This document shows positions 17,713 through 26,646 of a stretch of DNA of 43,315 nt, piece after piece. Below the pieces are notes generated by a model. The model made no database searches. It was not told the origin of the DNA and saw nothing but the letters and a program-made list of their open reading frames with translations. Position 1 is the first letter of the stretch; every line of letters begins with the position of its first letter. The DNA is from an uncultured Ruminococcus sp. (GTDB taxonomy: Bacteria; Bacillota; Clostridia; Oscillospirales; Acutalibacteraceae): NCBI GenBank assembly GCA_902790475.1, contig CADASG010000030.1:1-43315 (forward strand), written 5' to 3'. A program made the translations under genes and the position numbers.

Positions 17713-20700
17713 TTAGCTCTCCTCCTGTCTTAAATGAATCAGCTGATAAAATGCTTCTATGCGCGACTGCTCGGGCGTCATGCCGCGGTACTCGTTTTGC
17801 TCTATCGCTGTGGTGATTATCTTGTAATCGTGCGGAATAACCTTTTTGAACAGCCGCAGATAATCCTCAAAACGGCTGAGGATGCGCTTGCCCTTTTCGC
17901 TGCCCGTAGCGGCGACATGCTCTTCAATCATAGCCTTCAGCTCGTTGATGTCGCGCTGTTCGGTGACCTCGGCACACTCAACCAGCTCCTTGTTGAGCCG
18001 CTTGTAGAGGTGGTGATGCTCGTCAAACACATAAGCCACGCCGCCTGACATACCTGCCGCGAAGTTTTTGCCTGTGCGTCCCAAAATGACGACCTTGCCG
18101 CCTGTCATGTATTCGCAGCCGTGCTCTCCTACGCCCTCGACAACAGCGGTCGCGCCGGAGTTGCGCACGCAGAAGCGCTCGCCTGCAACGCCGTTGATAA
18201 AGGCTTTGCCGCTTGTCGCGCCGTACAGCGCCACGTTGCCGACGATAATGTTTTCCTCTGCTTTGAATCGGCTTCCCTTGGGAGGATAGACGATAAGCTT
18301 TCCGCCCGAAAGACCCTTGCCGAAATAGTCGTTTGAATCACCCTTCAATTCAAGAGTCAAACCCTTGGGGATAAACGCGCCGAAGCTCTGACCGCCCGAA
18401 CCGTCGCAGATGATCTTGTAGGTATCGTCCGCAAGGTTTTCTCCGTATTTTTTGGTGATTTCGGAGCCGAACGCGGTACCGAGCGAACGGTCGGTATTCC
18501 TGACGCTGATTTCAATGGTCTTTGCCTCTCCCGACTGAAAGGCTTTTTTCAGCTTACGCTCGATGACCTTTTCGTCAATGGTATCCGCAAGCTTGAAATC
18601 ATAGGTATTTTTATTTGTATATGAGATCTTTTCGCCTGCAAAATCAGTACTGAACAAAACCGATAAATCAATTTTGCTCTCGCGCTCGCCGCGTTTCAGC
18701 AAATCGGTTCTTCCGACCAATTCATCGACCGTGCGAACGCCTAATCTTGCCATATATTCACGCAGCTCCTGCGCGATAAAGAGCATGAAATTCACCACAT
18801 ACTCGGGCTTGCCGGCAAAGCGTTTTCTTAACTCGGGGTTCTGTGTCGCTACGCCGAAGGGACAGGAGTCCAGATTGCAAACGCGCATCATCGCGCAGCC
18901 GAGAGTCACAAGCGGAGCTGTGGCAAAGCCGAACTCCTCGGCGCCGAGGATGGCTGCGATCGCGACGTCGCGACCTGTCATCAGCTTGCCGTCGGTCTCG
19001 ATCACGACCTTGTCGCGCAGACCGTTGAGAATAAGCGTGCGGTGAGCCTCGGCAAGTCCCAGCTCCCACGGGAGTCCTGCGTTATAGATGGAGCTGCGCG
19101 GAGCCGCGCCCGTGCCGCCGTCATAGCCTGAGATCAGTATAACCTCAGCGCCTGCTTTCGCAACGCCTGCCGCTACAGTGCCTACGCCCGCTTCCGAAAC
19201 GAGCTTGACGGAGATCCTCGCCTTTTTGTTGGCGTTTTTCAGGTCGTAAATGAGCTGCGCCAAATCCTCGATAGAGTATATATCATGGTGCGGCGGCGGT
19301 GAGATCAGCGACACGCCGGGAGTGGAGTGACGGGTTTTTGCTATCCACGGATAGACCTTGTTGCCGGGCAGATGACCGCCCTCTCCGGGCTTTGCGCCCT
19401 GAGCCATTTTGATTTGAAGCTCGTCGGCGGAATTGAGATACTCAGAGGTCACGCCGAAGCGTCCCGAAGCGACCTGCTTTATCGCAGAACAACGGTTCTC
19501 GGTCTTGCCCTTTGTGGCTATTCTCTCGGGGTTTTCGCCGCCCTCGCCTGAGTTTGACTTGCCGCCGAGACGGTTCATCGCGACCGCGAGCGCCTCGTGC
19601 GCTTCCTGAGAAATCGAGCCGTAGCTCATAGCGCCGGTCTTGAATCTGCGCACGATGCTGTCAACGCTCTCTACCTCGTCGAGCGGAACGGGCTCGTCAG
19701 GGTAATTGAAATCGAGCAGTCCGCGCAGACTGACGGGATCCATTTCCTCGGTCAGCATACGGCTGTATTCCTTGAATTTTTCATAATCATTCGTTTTTGT
19801 CGCCGATTGAAGGGCGTGGATTGTCTGCGGATTATAGAGGTGCTTCTCCTTGCCGCTGCGAAGCTTATGACCGCCGCGCGAAGGCAGGTCGGAATTCACG
19901 GCAAGTCCCAGCGGATCAAACGCGGCTGTGTGAAGGTCGTCGTTGTTTTGCTCCACATCCTCAAGCGAGATGCCTCCGATGCGGCTTACAGTGCCGGTAA
20001 AGTATTCGTCGATCAGCTCCCTGCCCAAACCGATGGCTTCAAAATTCTTTGAACCCAAATATGATTGCAGGGTAGAAATGCCCATTTTGGAAGCGATCTT
20101 CACAATGCCGTGAAGCACCGCGTCATTGTAGTCGTTGACGGCGGCGTAGTAGTCCTTATCGAGCAGATCGTCGTGGATCAGCTCGTGGATGGTTTCGTGA
20201 ACCAGATACGGATTCACAGCGCTCGCGCCGTAGGCTAAGAGCGTCGCGAAATGGTGGACCTCACGCGGCTCGCCGCTCTCTAAAACTATGGAGAGCGAAG
20301 TCCTCTTTTTAGTCGCTACCAAATGCTGATGAAGTGCGGAAACCGCCAGCAGCGAGGGAACAGCCAAATGGTTTTCGTCCACTCCCCTGTCAGAGAGGAT
20401 AAGGATATTCGCGCCGTTCGCGCACGCCTTGTCCGCCTCGACGAACAGCCGCTTTACGGCTTTTGACAGCTTTGTGTTTTTATAGTAAAGGATCGGTATC
20501 TCCGCGACCTTAAAGCCCGAAAGCTTCATTTTTTTGAGCTTCAAAAGACCCGTTGAGGTAAGAATGGGATTGCGAACCTTGATCACCTTGCAGTTTTCGG
20601 GTCTTTCCTCCAAAAGATTGCCGTCGCTGCCTATATAAATAGTTGTGGAGGTCACGATCTCCTCGCGTATCGCGTCGATCGGGGGATTTGTGACCTGCGC

Positions 20701-22275
20701 AAAGCTCTGCTTGAAGTAGTCAAACAGCGGCTGAGGCTGCTTTGAAAGCACGGCAAGGGGTTTGTCGCTGCCCATCGCGGCTATCGGCTCCGCGCCGTTC
20801 TTCGCCATAGGCAGGATAGTTGTCATCACGTCCTCGTATGTGTAGCCGAAAGCTTTTTGCAGTCTGCGTTTTTCGGGGCGCGCGTGCTCCTCTACCTTGG
20901 TGTTGGGCACTTTCAGGTACTTTAGCCTCGTAAGATTCGCGTCCAGCCACTCGCCGTAGGGCTGCCGCGAAGCGTAGCTCATTTTGATTTCCTCATCGTC
21001 GATAAGCCGTCCGTGAACGGTATCGACCAAAAGCATTTTGCCGGGGTGCAGGCGCTCCTTTTTAACGATTTTTTCGGGAGGGACAGGAAGCGCACCGACC
21101 TCGGAGGACAGGATCAGATTGCCGTCGTCGGTGATATAGTATCTTGACGGTCTTAAACCGTTGCGGTCGAGCACCGCGCCCATCACATCGCCGTCGGAAA
21201 AGAGAATAGAAGCCGGACCGTCCCACGGCTCCATCATCGTAGCGTAGTACTGATAGAAATCGCGCTCCTTTTGAGGCATGGCGTGGTTGTTGTCCCACGG
21301 CTCGGGAATGGTTATCATCACGGCAAGCGGAAGATCCATTCCGCTCATCGTCAGGAATTCAAGCGTATTGTCCAGCCGCGCGGAGTCGCTTCCGTCGGGG
21401 TTCATAACGGGCAGCACCTTGTCCATATCGCCCATAAGCTGTTCGCTCGCCATGTTTTCTTCACGGGCAAGCATTTTGTCGCTGTTTCCTCTGATAGTGT
21501 TGATCTCGCCGTTGTGTACTATCATACGGTTGGGGTGAGCCTTCTGCCAGCTCGGGAAGGTATTGGTCGAAAAACGGGAGTGGATCAGCGCGATAGCCGA
21601 TTCATACGCTTCGTCCTGCAGATCGAGATAGAATTTTCTGAGGTCGCCGACAAGGAACATTCCCTTGTAAACGATAGTACGGCTCGAAAGCGAGACAACA
21701 TATGTATCCTCGTTGCTCTGCTCAAACAGGCGGCGAGCCACATAGAGCTTGCGGTCAAAATCAATGCCGCGCTGCACGCCCTCGGGTCGGTTGATGAAGC
21801 ACTGCATTATATGGGGCATACATTCGAGCGCCTTGGCGCCCAGAACCTGCGGATCACACGGTACCTCGCGCCATGCCGAAACCTTAACTCCTTCTTTTTC
21901 GGCGATTATCTCAAACATCTTTTTCGCCTGATTACGGCGCAGCTCGTTCTGCGGAAAGAAAAACATGCCCACTGCGTAATCGCGTTCGCTGCGAATGGGA
22001 ATATTTAGTGATTTTGCAGCTTTGGAAAAGAATTTATGCGAAATCTGCAACATAATGCCCACGCCGTCGCCTGTTTTTCCCTCGGCGTCTTTTCCGGCTC
22101 GGTGCTCTAAGGTTTCTACTATCGTAAGAGCGTTCTCAACAGTCGCGTGGGAGCGTATTCCCTTGATATTTACTACCGCTCCGATACCGCAGTTGTCATG
22201 CTCAAACGCGGGTGAATACAGTGAGTTTTTCATTATCTGCTCTCTTTTGCGCTCGCTGTTGTCTGCAAAAGGCAT
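17713..22275 (-). CDS. gltB: Glutamate synthase large subunit
   Basis: Transfers the glutamine amide to 2-oxoglutarate to make two glutamates. I start at 22275, with GGAAAGGA eight bases upstream, giving about 1520 residues. Longer in-frame versions would run into the promoter. The mature N-terminal nucleophile is Cys29 in HDNCGIGAV, so about 28 residues would be removed as a propeptide, as in other GltB proteins. The amidotransferase, central, FMN-binding synthase (GEGGENPER; CNLDSCPFG cysteines for the 3Fe-4S cluster) and C-terminal GXGXG beta-helix domains follow in order. An alternative start is MKNS at 22233. Confidence 0.96.
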   Translation of the reverse strand: MPFADNSERKREQIMKNSLYSPAFEHDNCGIGAVVNIKGIRSHATVENALTIVETLEHRAGKDAEGKTGDGVGIMLQISHKFFSKAAKSLNIPIRSERDYAVGMFFFPQNELRRNQAKKMFEIIAEKEGVKVSAWREVPCDPQVLGAKALECMPHIMQCFINRPEGVQRGIDFDRKLYVARRLFEQSNEDTYVVSLSSRTIVYKGMFLVGDLRKFYLDLQDEAYESAIALIHSRFSTNTFPSWQKAHPNRMIVHNGEINTIRGNSDKMLAREENMASEQLMGDMDKVLPVMNPDGSDSARLDNTLEFLTMSGMDLPLAVMITIPEPWDNNHAMPQKERDFYQYYATMMEPWDGPASILFSDGDVMGAVLDRNGLRPSRYYITDDGNLILSSEVGALPVPPEKIVKKERLHPGKMLLVDTVHGRLIDDEEIKMSYASRQPYGEWLDANLTRLKYLKVPNTKVEEHARPEKRRLQKAFGYTYEDVMTTILPMAKNGAEPIAAMGSDKPLAVLSKQPQPLFDYFKQSFAQVTNPPIDAIREEIVTSTTIYIGSDGNLLEERPENCKVIKVRNPILTSTGLLKLKKMKLSGFKVAEIPILYYKNTKLSKAVKRLFVEADKACANGANILILSDRGVDENHLAVPSLLAVSALHQHLVATKKRTSLSIVLESGEPREVHHFATLLAYGASAVNPYLVHETIHELIHDDLLDKDYYAAVNDYNDAVLHGIVKIASKMGISTLQSYLGSKNFEAIGLGRELIDEYFTGTVSRIGGISLEDVEQNNDDLHTAAFDPLGLAVNSDLPSRGGHKLRSGKEKHLYNPQTIHALQSATKTNDYEKFKEYSRMLTEEMDPVSLRGLLDFNYPDEPVPLDEVESVDSIVRRFKTGAMSYGSISQEAHEALAVAMNRLGGKSNSGEGGENPERIATKGKTENRCSAIKQVASGRFGVTSEYLNSADELQIKMAQGAKPGEGGHLPGNKVYPWIAKTRHSTPGVSLISPPPHHDIYSIEDLAQLIYDLKNANKKARISVKLVSEAGVGTVAAGVAKAGAEVILISGYDGGTGAAPRSSIYNAGLPWELGLAEAHRTLILNGLRDKVVIETDGKLMTGRDVAIAAILGAEEFGFATAPLVTLGCAMMRVCNLDSCPFGVATQNPELRKRFAGKPEYVVNFMLFIAQELREYMARLGVRTVDELVGRTDLLKRGERESKIDLSVLFSTDFAGEKISYTNKNTYDFKLADTIDEKVIERKLKKAFQSGEAKTIEISVRNTDRSLGTAFGSEITKKYGENLADDTYKIICDGSGGQSFGAFIPKGLTLELKGDSNDYFGKGLSGGKLIVYPPKGSRFKAEENIIVGNVALYGATSGKAFINGVAGERFCVRNSGATAVVEGVGEHGCEYMTGGKVVILGRTGKNFAAGMSGGVAYVFDEHHHLYKRLNKELVECAEVTEQRDINELKAMIEEHVAATGSEKGKRILSRFEDYLRLFKKVIPHDYKIITTAIEQNEYRGMTPEQSRIEAFYQLIHLRQEES

Positions 22276-22318
22276 AAAACCAATCCTTTCCGGTTTTGCA
22301 GGAATTCGTCTTTGATTC

Positions 22319-22480
22319 TGCAAATTTATTACAGCTACCATTATATAACCGAGATCCGGAGTTGTCAATAGCTAATTTGCAGTTTTTTGAACCTGATAAT
22401 TCAATTTTGCTGCAAAATTACGTTAAACAGCCGAGAAATTATTGTAAATTTTGCAAGAAACAAAAAAAATAATGCAAAAT
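22319..22480. promoter_or_regulatory. Cluster of AATTTTGCA-type motifs between gltB and glnA
   Basis: The divergent region holds a perfect inverted repeat AATTTTGC-T-GCAAAATT (22403-22419), plus TGCAAATTT (22319-22327), AATTTGCAG (22374-22382), AATTTTGCA (22447-22455) and TGCAAAAT (22473-22480). They lie around both promoters, as operators of a shared nitrogen regulator might. The regulator is unknown and the AT-rich setting makes chance matches possible. Confidence 0.45.
22340..22368 (-). promoter_or_regulatory. Promoter of gltB
   Basis: On the minus strand TTGACA (22363-22368), 17 bases, TATAAT (22340-22345): full consensus. The leader to the gltB start is about 58 bases. It is divergent from the glnA promoter, 115 bases away. 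Confidence 0.9.
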
Positions 22481-22483
22481 CAC

Positions 22484-22512
22484 TTGACAAACCTTCTTCA
22501 TTGCGCTATAAT
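22484..22512 (+). promoter_or_regulatory. Promoter of glnA
   Basis: TTGACA (22484-22489), 17 bases, TATAAT (22507-22512): full consensus. The expected start is near 22519, only about 11 bases before a terminator-like hairpin. Confidence 0.9.
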
Positions 22513-22529
22513 GACGCCAATGACACAGC

Positions 22530-22571
22530 AAAGGCGCCGGTGCAAAAAGCCATCGGTGCCTTTTGTTTTTG
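22530..22571 (+). terminator. Leader terminator upstream of glnA
   Basis: AAAGGCGCCGGTG pairs over 13 bases (two G-U pairs) with CATCGGTGCCTTT, followed by TGTTTTTG. It lies between the glnA promoter and the glnA ribosome site, so glnA transcription should be attenuated unless something prevents folding. Confidence 0.75.
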
Positions 22572-22598
22572 TCAAAAGCACACAGAGGAGAGATCATT

Positions 22599-24686
22599 AT
22601 GACAAAGGTTCCCGAATTGTTCGGCAGCATGGTATTCAGCGACAAGGTTATGCGCGAACGCCTGCCGAAGGCTACTTACAAAACTTTAAAGAAAACCGTT
22701 GAGAACGGCGAGCCGCTTGACGAGGGCGTGGCTAACGTTGTGGCGAACGCCATGAAGGATTGGGCGGTCGAGCTCGGAGCGACTCACTTTACCCACTGGT
22801 TCCAGCCGATGACCGGAGTTACCGCAGAAAAGCACGACAGCTTTATCCAGCCCTGCGGCGACGGCGTTATTATGGAATTCTCGGGCAAGGAGCTCATCAA
22901 GGGCGAGCCCGACGCGTCCAGCTTCCCGTCCGGCGGCATCCGCGCAACCTTTGAGGCTCGCGGCTACACCACCTGGGATCCGACTTCACCCGCCTTTGTA
23001 CGCGACGGTTCATTATACATCCCCACCGCATTCTGTTCCTATACGGGCGAGGTGCTCGATAAAAAAACGCCCCTGCTGCGTTCAATGGAACGGCTCAGCG
23101 CAGAGGCTGTAAAGGTTCTGCATTTGCTCGGCAAAACAGATGTGACGCGCGTATCCACCACGGTCGGTCCCGAACAGGAATACTTCTTGATCGACAAAGA
23201 TCTTTATAATCAGCGCGTTGACTTAAAGATGACAGGCAGAACACTGTTCGGCGCAAAAGCGCCTAAGGGTCAGGAGCTTGAGGATCATTACTTCGGCACC
23301 ATTAAAACACGCGTAGCCGCTTACATGAGAGATTTGGATGAGGAGCTGTGGAAGCTCGGCATCCTCGCCAAGACAAAGCACAATGAGGTCGCGCCGTCCC
23401 AGCATGAGCTGGCGCCGATCTTCTCCACCTCCAACATTGCAACGGATCACAATGAGCTTACAATGGAACTTATGCAGAGGGTCGCGGAACGCCACGATTT
23501 GGTTTGTCTGCTTCACGAAAAGCCATTTAAGGGAGTAAACGGATCGGGAAAGCACAACAACTGGTCGATCTCCACCAATACAGGCGAAAACCTGCTTGAC
23601 CCCGGAAAGAGCCCCGAGAACAACACACAGTTTTTGCTGTTCCTCGCTGCTGTTGTCAAGGCTGTTGACGAGTATCAGGATCTGCTTAGGATCACCGTGG
23701 CTTCCGCCGGCAACGACCACCGTCTCGGCGCTAACGAAGCGCCTCCGGCTATCATCTCCATGTACCTCGGCGACGATCTGGACGCGCTGGTACACTCCAT
23801 CATCAACGGAGAGGATTATCACAGCCACAAGGCTTCACGTATGCAGACCGGCGTTGACGTGCTTGCAGATTTCAAAAAGGATAATTCCGACCGCAACCGC
23901 ACCTCACCCTTTGCATTTACGGGCAACAAGTTTGAGTTCCGCGCGCTCGGTTCCTCACTGAACATCGGCTGCCCCAACTACATGCTCAACACAATGGTAG
24001 CCGAGGAGCTTTCACAGTTCTATGAAGCTCTGAAAGATGCTGAGGATTTGGACGCTGCTATCAAGGAGCTTATCAAGAAAACCCTGACCGCTCATCAGAG
24101 GATCATCTTCAACGGCGACAACTATTCGGAAGAGTGGGTAAAGGAAGCCGAAAGCAGAGGCTTGCTTAACATGAAGACCCTGCCCGAAGCATTTGACAAA
24201 TTCCTCGATAAAAAGAATATCGAGCTGTTTGTTAAAAACAATATTTATTCGGAAGAAGAGCTTCGCGCACGCTGCGAGATCGAGTTTGAGATGTACGCAA
24301 AGCAGATCAACATCGAGGGTCTGACTATGGAACAGATGGCGCGCCGTGACATCATCCCGGCAGTATCTGAGTATATCCGCGAGCTCGCCGATACCGCAGC
24401 AGTTAAGAAAGCGGTCTCACCTGCGATCCCGGTCAAGACCGAGGAAAAGCTCATCACCGAGCTTTCCGGTTTGCTGGATAAATTCTCAGTGCTGACCGAC
24501 GAGCTGACCGAAAAGGTAAAAACCGCGTCCTCGATCTCCGATACGCAGCAGGAAGCGCATTACTATCAGGAAGAGGTCATCGCGAAAATGAACGAGCTGC
24601 GCGAGATCGGCGACAAAATGGAGACCGAGACCGCAAGGAATTTCTGGCCTTATCCCAGCTACACCGACTTGTTGTTCGGCGTATAA
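22599..24686 (+). CDS. glnA: Glutamine synthetase, type III
   Basis: ATP-dependent ligation of ammonia to glutamate. At 695 residues it is far longer than type I enzymes and matches the GlnN (type III) family. Visible features are [59 protein letters not shown] (ATP site) and [13 protein letters not shown]. The start chosen is MTKVPELFG, with GAGGAGAG eight bases upstream. It heads a nitrogen-assimilation operon with the ammonium transporter. Type III enzymes are not known to be adenylylated, so control is probably at the leader and promoter. Confidence 0.96.
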   Translation: MTKVPELFGSMVFSDKVMRERLPKATYKTLKKTVENGEPLDEGVANVVANAMKDWAVELGATHFTHWFQPMTGVTAEKHDSFIQPCGDGVIMEFSGKELIKGEPDASSFPSGGIRATFEARGYTTWDPTSPAFVRDGSLYIPTAFCSYTGEVLDKKTPLLRSMERLSAEAVKVLHLLGKTDVTRVSTTVGPEQEYFLIDKDLYNQRVDLKMTGRTLFGAKAPKGQELEDHYFGTIKTRVAAYMRDLDEELWKLGILAKTKHNEVAPSQHELAPIFSTSNIATDHNELTMELMQRVAERHDLVCLLHEKPFKGVNGSGKHNNWSISTNTGENLLDPGKSPENNTQFLLFLAAVVKAVDEYQDLLRITVASAGNDHRLGANEAPPAIISMYLGDDLDALVHSIINGEDYHSHKASRMQTGVDVLADFKKDNSDRNRTSPFAFTGNKFEFRALGSSLNIGCPNYMLNTMVAEELSQFYEALKDAEDLDAAIKELIKKTLTAHQRIIFNGDNYSEEWVKEAESRGLLNMKTLPEAFDKFLDKKNIELFVKNNIYSEEELRARCEIEFEMYAKQINIEGLTMEQMARRDIIPAVSEYIRELADTAAVKKAVSPAIPVKTEEKLITELSGLLDKFSVLTDELTEKVKTASSISDTQQEAHYYQEEVIAKMNELREIGDKMETETARNFWPYPSYTDLLFGV

Positions 24687-24687
24687 C

Positions 24688-24741
24688 ACGGTTGCTTCGC
24701 CCGGCTGACCACAAAAACTCATTTGCCGGCGAAGAAACCGT
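24688..24741 (+). other. Long hairpin between glnA and amt
   Basis: ACGGTT-CTTCGC-CGGC pairs with GCCG-GCGAAG-AACCGT over 16 base pairs with small interruptions, starting two bases after the glnA stop codon. There is no T run after it. It may slow 3' decay of glnA mRNA or be a processing or binding site between the two cistrons. Confidence 0.6.
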
Positions 24742-24775
24742 CATCAGGCAATACGATAAATAAGGAGTAATCAAT

Positions 24776-26548
24776 ATGAGCGAATCTGTAAAAGAACTTG
24801 TCACTCAAATGACAAACGAACAGCTTTTTGCCGTGTGGTTTCTGATCGGCGCGGCGCTGGTATTCTGGATGCAGGCAGGCTTTGCAATGGTTGAAGCAGG
24901 CTTCACCCGAGCCAAAAACACAGGAAACATCATTATGAAAAACCTGATGGACTTCTGCATCGGCACCGTAACCTTTATTCTGATCGGCTTTGGACTGCTG
25001 ATGGGCGAGGACTTGGCAGGATTTATCGGACAGCCCGGCTTTGATCTGTTTACAGCCTACTCTGATTTCGATTTTTCAGCCTTTGTGTTCAACCTCGTAT
25101 TCTGCGCGACCACCGCGACTATCGTTTCGGGCGCAATGGCTGAACGCACCAAGTTCCTCTCCTACTGCGTTTATTCAGGCATCATTTCCGCTGTTGTTTA
25201 TCCAATCGAAGCGCACTGGATCTGGGGCGGCGGCTGGCTGAGCAGCCTCGGCTTCCACGATTTTGCCGGCTCCTGCGCTATCCACATGGTCGGCGGTATC
25301 TCCGCTCTGATCGGCGCTAAGCTCCTCGGAGCGCGTATCGGCAAATTCAAAAAGGACAAGAACGGCAACGTAACTGTAAGCGCTTTTCCCGGTCACAACA
25401 TCGCGCTCGGCGCGCTGGGCGTGTTCATCCTCTGGCTGGGCTGGTACGGATTCAACGGCGCGGCTGCCACGTCTGTTGATCAGCTCGGCTCTATTTTCCT
25501 GACGACCACCGTTTCTCCGGCGATCGCAACAGTAGTCTGCATGATCTTCACCTGGATCAAGTACGGTCATCCCGACGTGAGCATGTGTCTTAACGCGTCT
25601 TTGGCAGGACTGGTCGCTATCACCGCGGGCTGTGATGTCACCGACGCTTTCGGCGCTATCGTTATCGGCGCTGCTTCGGGTCTGCTGGTCTGCTTCGGCG
25701 TTTGGCTGCTCGACTATAAGCTTCATATTGACGACCCCGTAGGCGCTGTCGCAGTTCATATGATCAACGGCATCTGGGGTACTCTCGCGGTCGGTCTGTT
25801 CGCTACAGACTCCGCACCGGGCTACGCTATTGCCAATGCTTCCGGCAAAAAGCTTGTCGGTCTGTTCTACGGCGGCGGATTTGAACTCATGGGACTGCAG
25901 CTGACAGGCTTTGCAGCGGTTTCATTATGGACAGTCGCTACAATGACGGTCGTTTTCCTGGTCATCAGGGCGATATTCGGTTTGCGCGTCAGCCGCGAGG
26001 AAGAGATCACCGGACTCGACGCTACCGAGCACAACATGCCTTCAGCTTACGCGGGCTTCAGCATGATCCCCGAATATGTTGAGGAAGGCAGCGGAGCAGG
26101 CACGGCTGTTGTCGCCGTAAGCGGCGACACGCCTGTTGCCGAAGCTATCCCGGTAAAGAAAATGCCGACCTTTGACGAAGGCAAGCCAAAGATCAGCAAG
26201 GTCGAGATCGTGTGCAAGGAAGCTCGTCTGGAAGCTTTGAAAAACGCTATGATGGCTATCGGCATCACGGGCATGACAGTCACCCACGTACTCGGCTGCG
26301 GCGCTCAGAAGGGCAAGCCCGAATACTACCGCGGCGTTCAGATCGAGGCAAGCCTTCTCCCGAAGGTTCAGGTCGATATCGTTGTCTGCACCGTTCCCGT
26401 CGGCAAGGTAATTGAAGCCGCGAAAAAGACGCTGTACACGGGTCACATCGGCGACGGTAAAATCTTTGTTTACGATGTTGAGGACGTTATTAAAGTCAGA
26501 ACGGGACAAACCGGAATTGACGCAATGAAGAACTTTGATTCAATTTAA
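24776..26548 (+). CDS. amt: Ammonium transporter fused to a PII signalling domain
   Basis: Residues 1 to about 440 form an Amt/MEP channel with about 11 membrane helices. The paired pore histidines are in DFAGSCAIHMVGG and DDPVGAVAVHMINGIWG. After a linker of about 30 residues, residues 472-590 are a complete PII (GlnB/GlnK-like) domain. The T-loop is GAQKGKPEYYRGVQIEASLLPKV (positions 509-531), and the ATP B-loop is TGHIGDGKIFVYDVEDVIKVRTG. The residue aligned with the uridylylated Tyr51 of E. coli GlnB (RGAEY) is Ile here (RGVQI), so uridylylation is unlikely. Tethered PII presumably gates its own channel by ATP/ADP/2-oxoglutarate. The gene is downstream of glnA and ends at a strong terminator. 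Confidence 0.95.
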   Translation: MSESVKELVTQMTNEQLFAVWFLIGAALVFWMQAGFAMVEAGFTRAKNTGNIIMKNLMDFCIGTVTFILIGFGLLMGEDLAGFIGQPGFDLFTAYSDFDFSAFVFNLVFCATTATIVSGAMAERTKFLSYCVYSGIISAVVYPIEAHWIWGGGWLSSLGFHDFAGSCAIHMVGGISALIGAKLLGARIGKFKKDKNGNVTVSAFPGHNIALGALGVFILWLGWYGFNGAAATSVDQLGSIFLTTTVSPAIATVVCMIFTWIKYGHPDVSMCLNASLAGLVAITAGCDVTDAFGAIVIGAASGLLVCFGVWLLDYKLHIDDPVGAVAVHMINGIWGTLAVGLFATDSAPGYAIANASGKKLVGLFYGGGFELMGLQLTGFAAVSLWTVATMTVVFLVIRAIFGLRVSREEEITGLDATEHNMPSAYAGFSMIPEYVEEGSGAGTAVVAVSGDTPVAEAIPVKKMPTFDEGKPKISKVEIVCKEARLEALKNAMMAIGITGMTVTHVLGCGAQKGKPEYYRGVQIEASLLPKVQVDIVVCTVPVGKVIEAAKKTLYTGHIGDGKIFVYDVEDVIKVRTGQTGIDAMKNFDSI

Positions 26549-26570
26549 TTAATCACCAATATCCAAATAA

Positions 26571-26628
26571 AAAGGTTCGGTAACATGACGCTAAATCGTC
26601 TGTTACCGAACCTTTATTATAGGTTATT
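26571..26628. terminator. Terminator between amt and glmM
   Basis: AAAGGTTCGGTAACA (26571-26585) pairs perfectly with TGTTACCGAACCTTT (26601-26615), followed by ATTATAGGTTATTTTTTT. The A-rich left flank lets it serve the converging glmM transcript as well. Confidence 0.92.
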
Positions 26629-26646
26629 TTTTTGACCGCAGAGAGA

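Noticed and set aside
22276-22368. Extended N-terminus of GltB
   Set aside because: It would overlap the consensus promoter, and GGAAAGGA directly precedes the ATG at 22275.
22519-22571. ANTAR dual-hairpin target in the glnA leader
   Set aside because: Only one hairpin fits between the transcription start and the T run, and its loop is not the expected six-base form.
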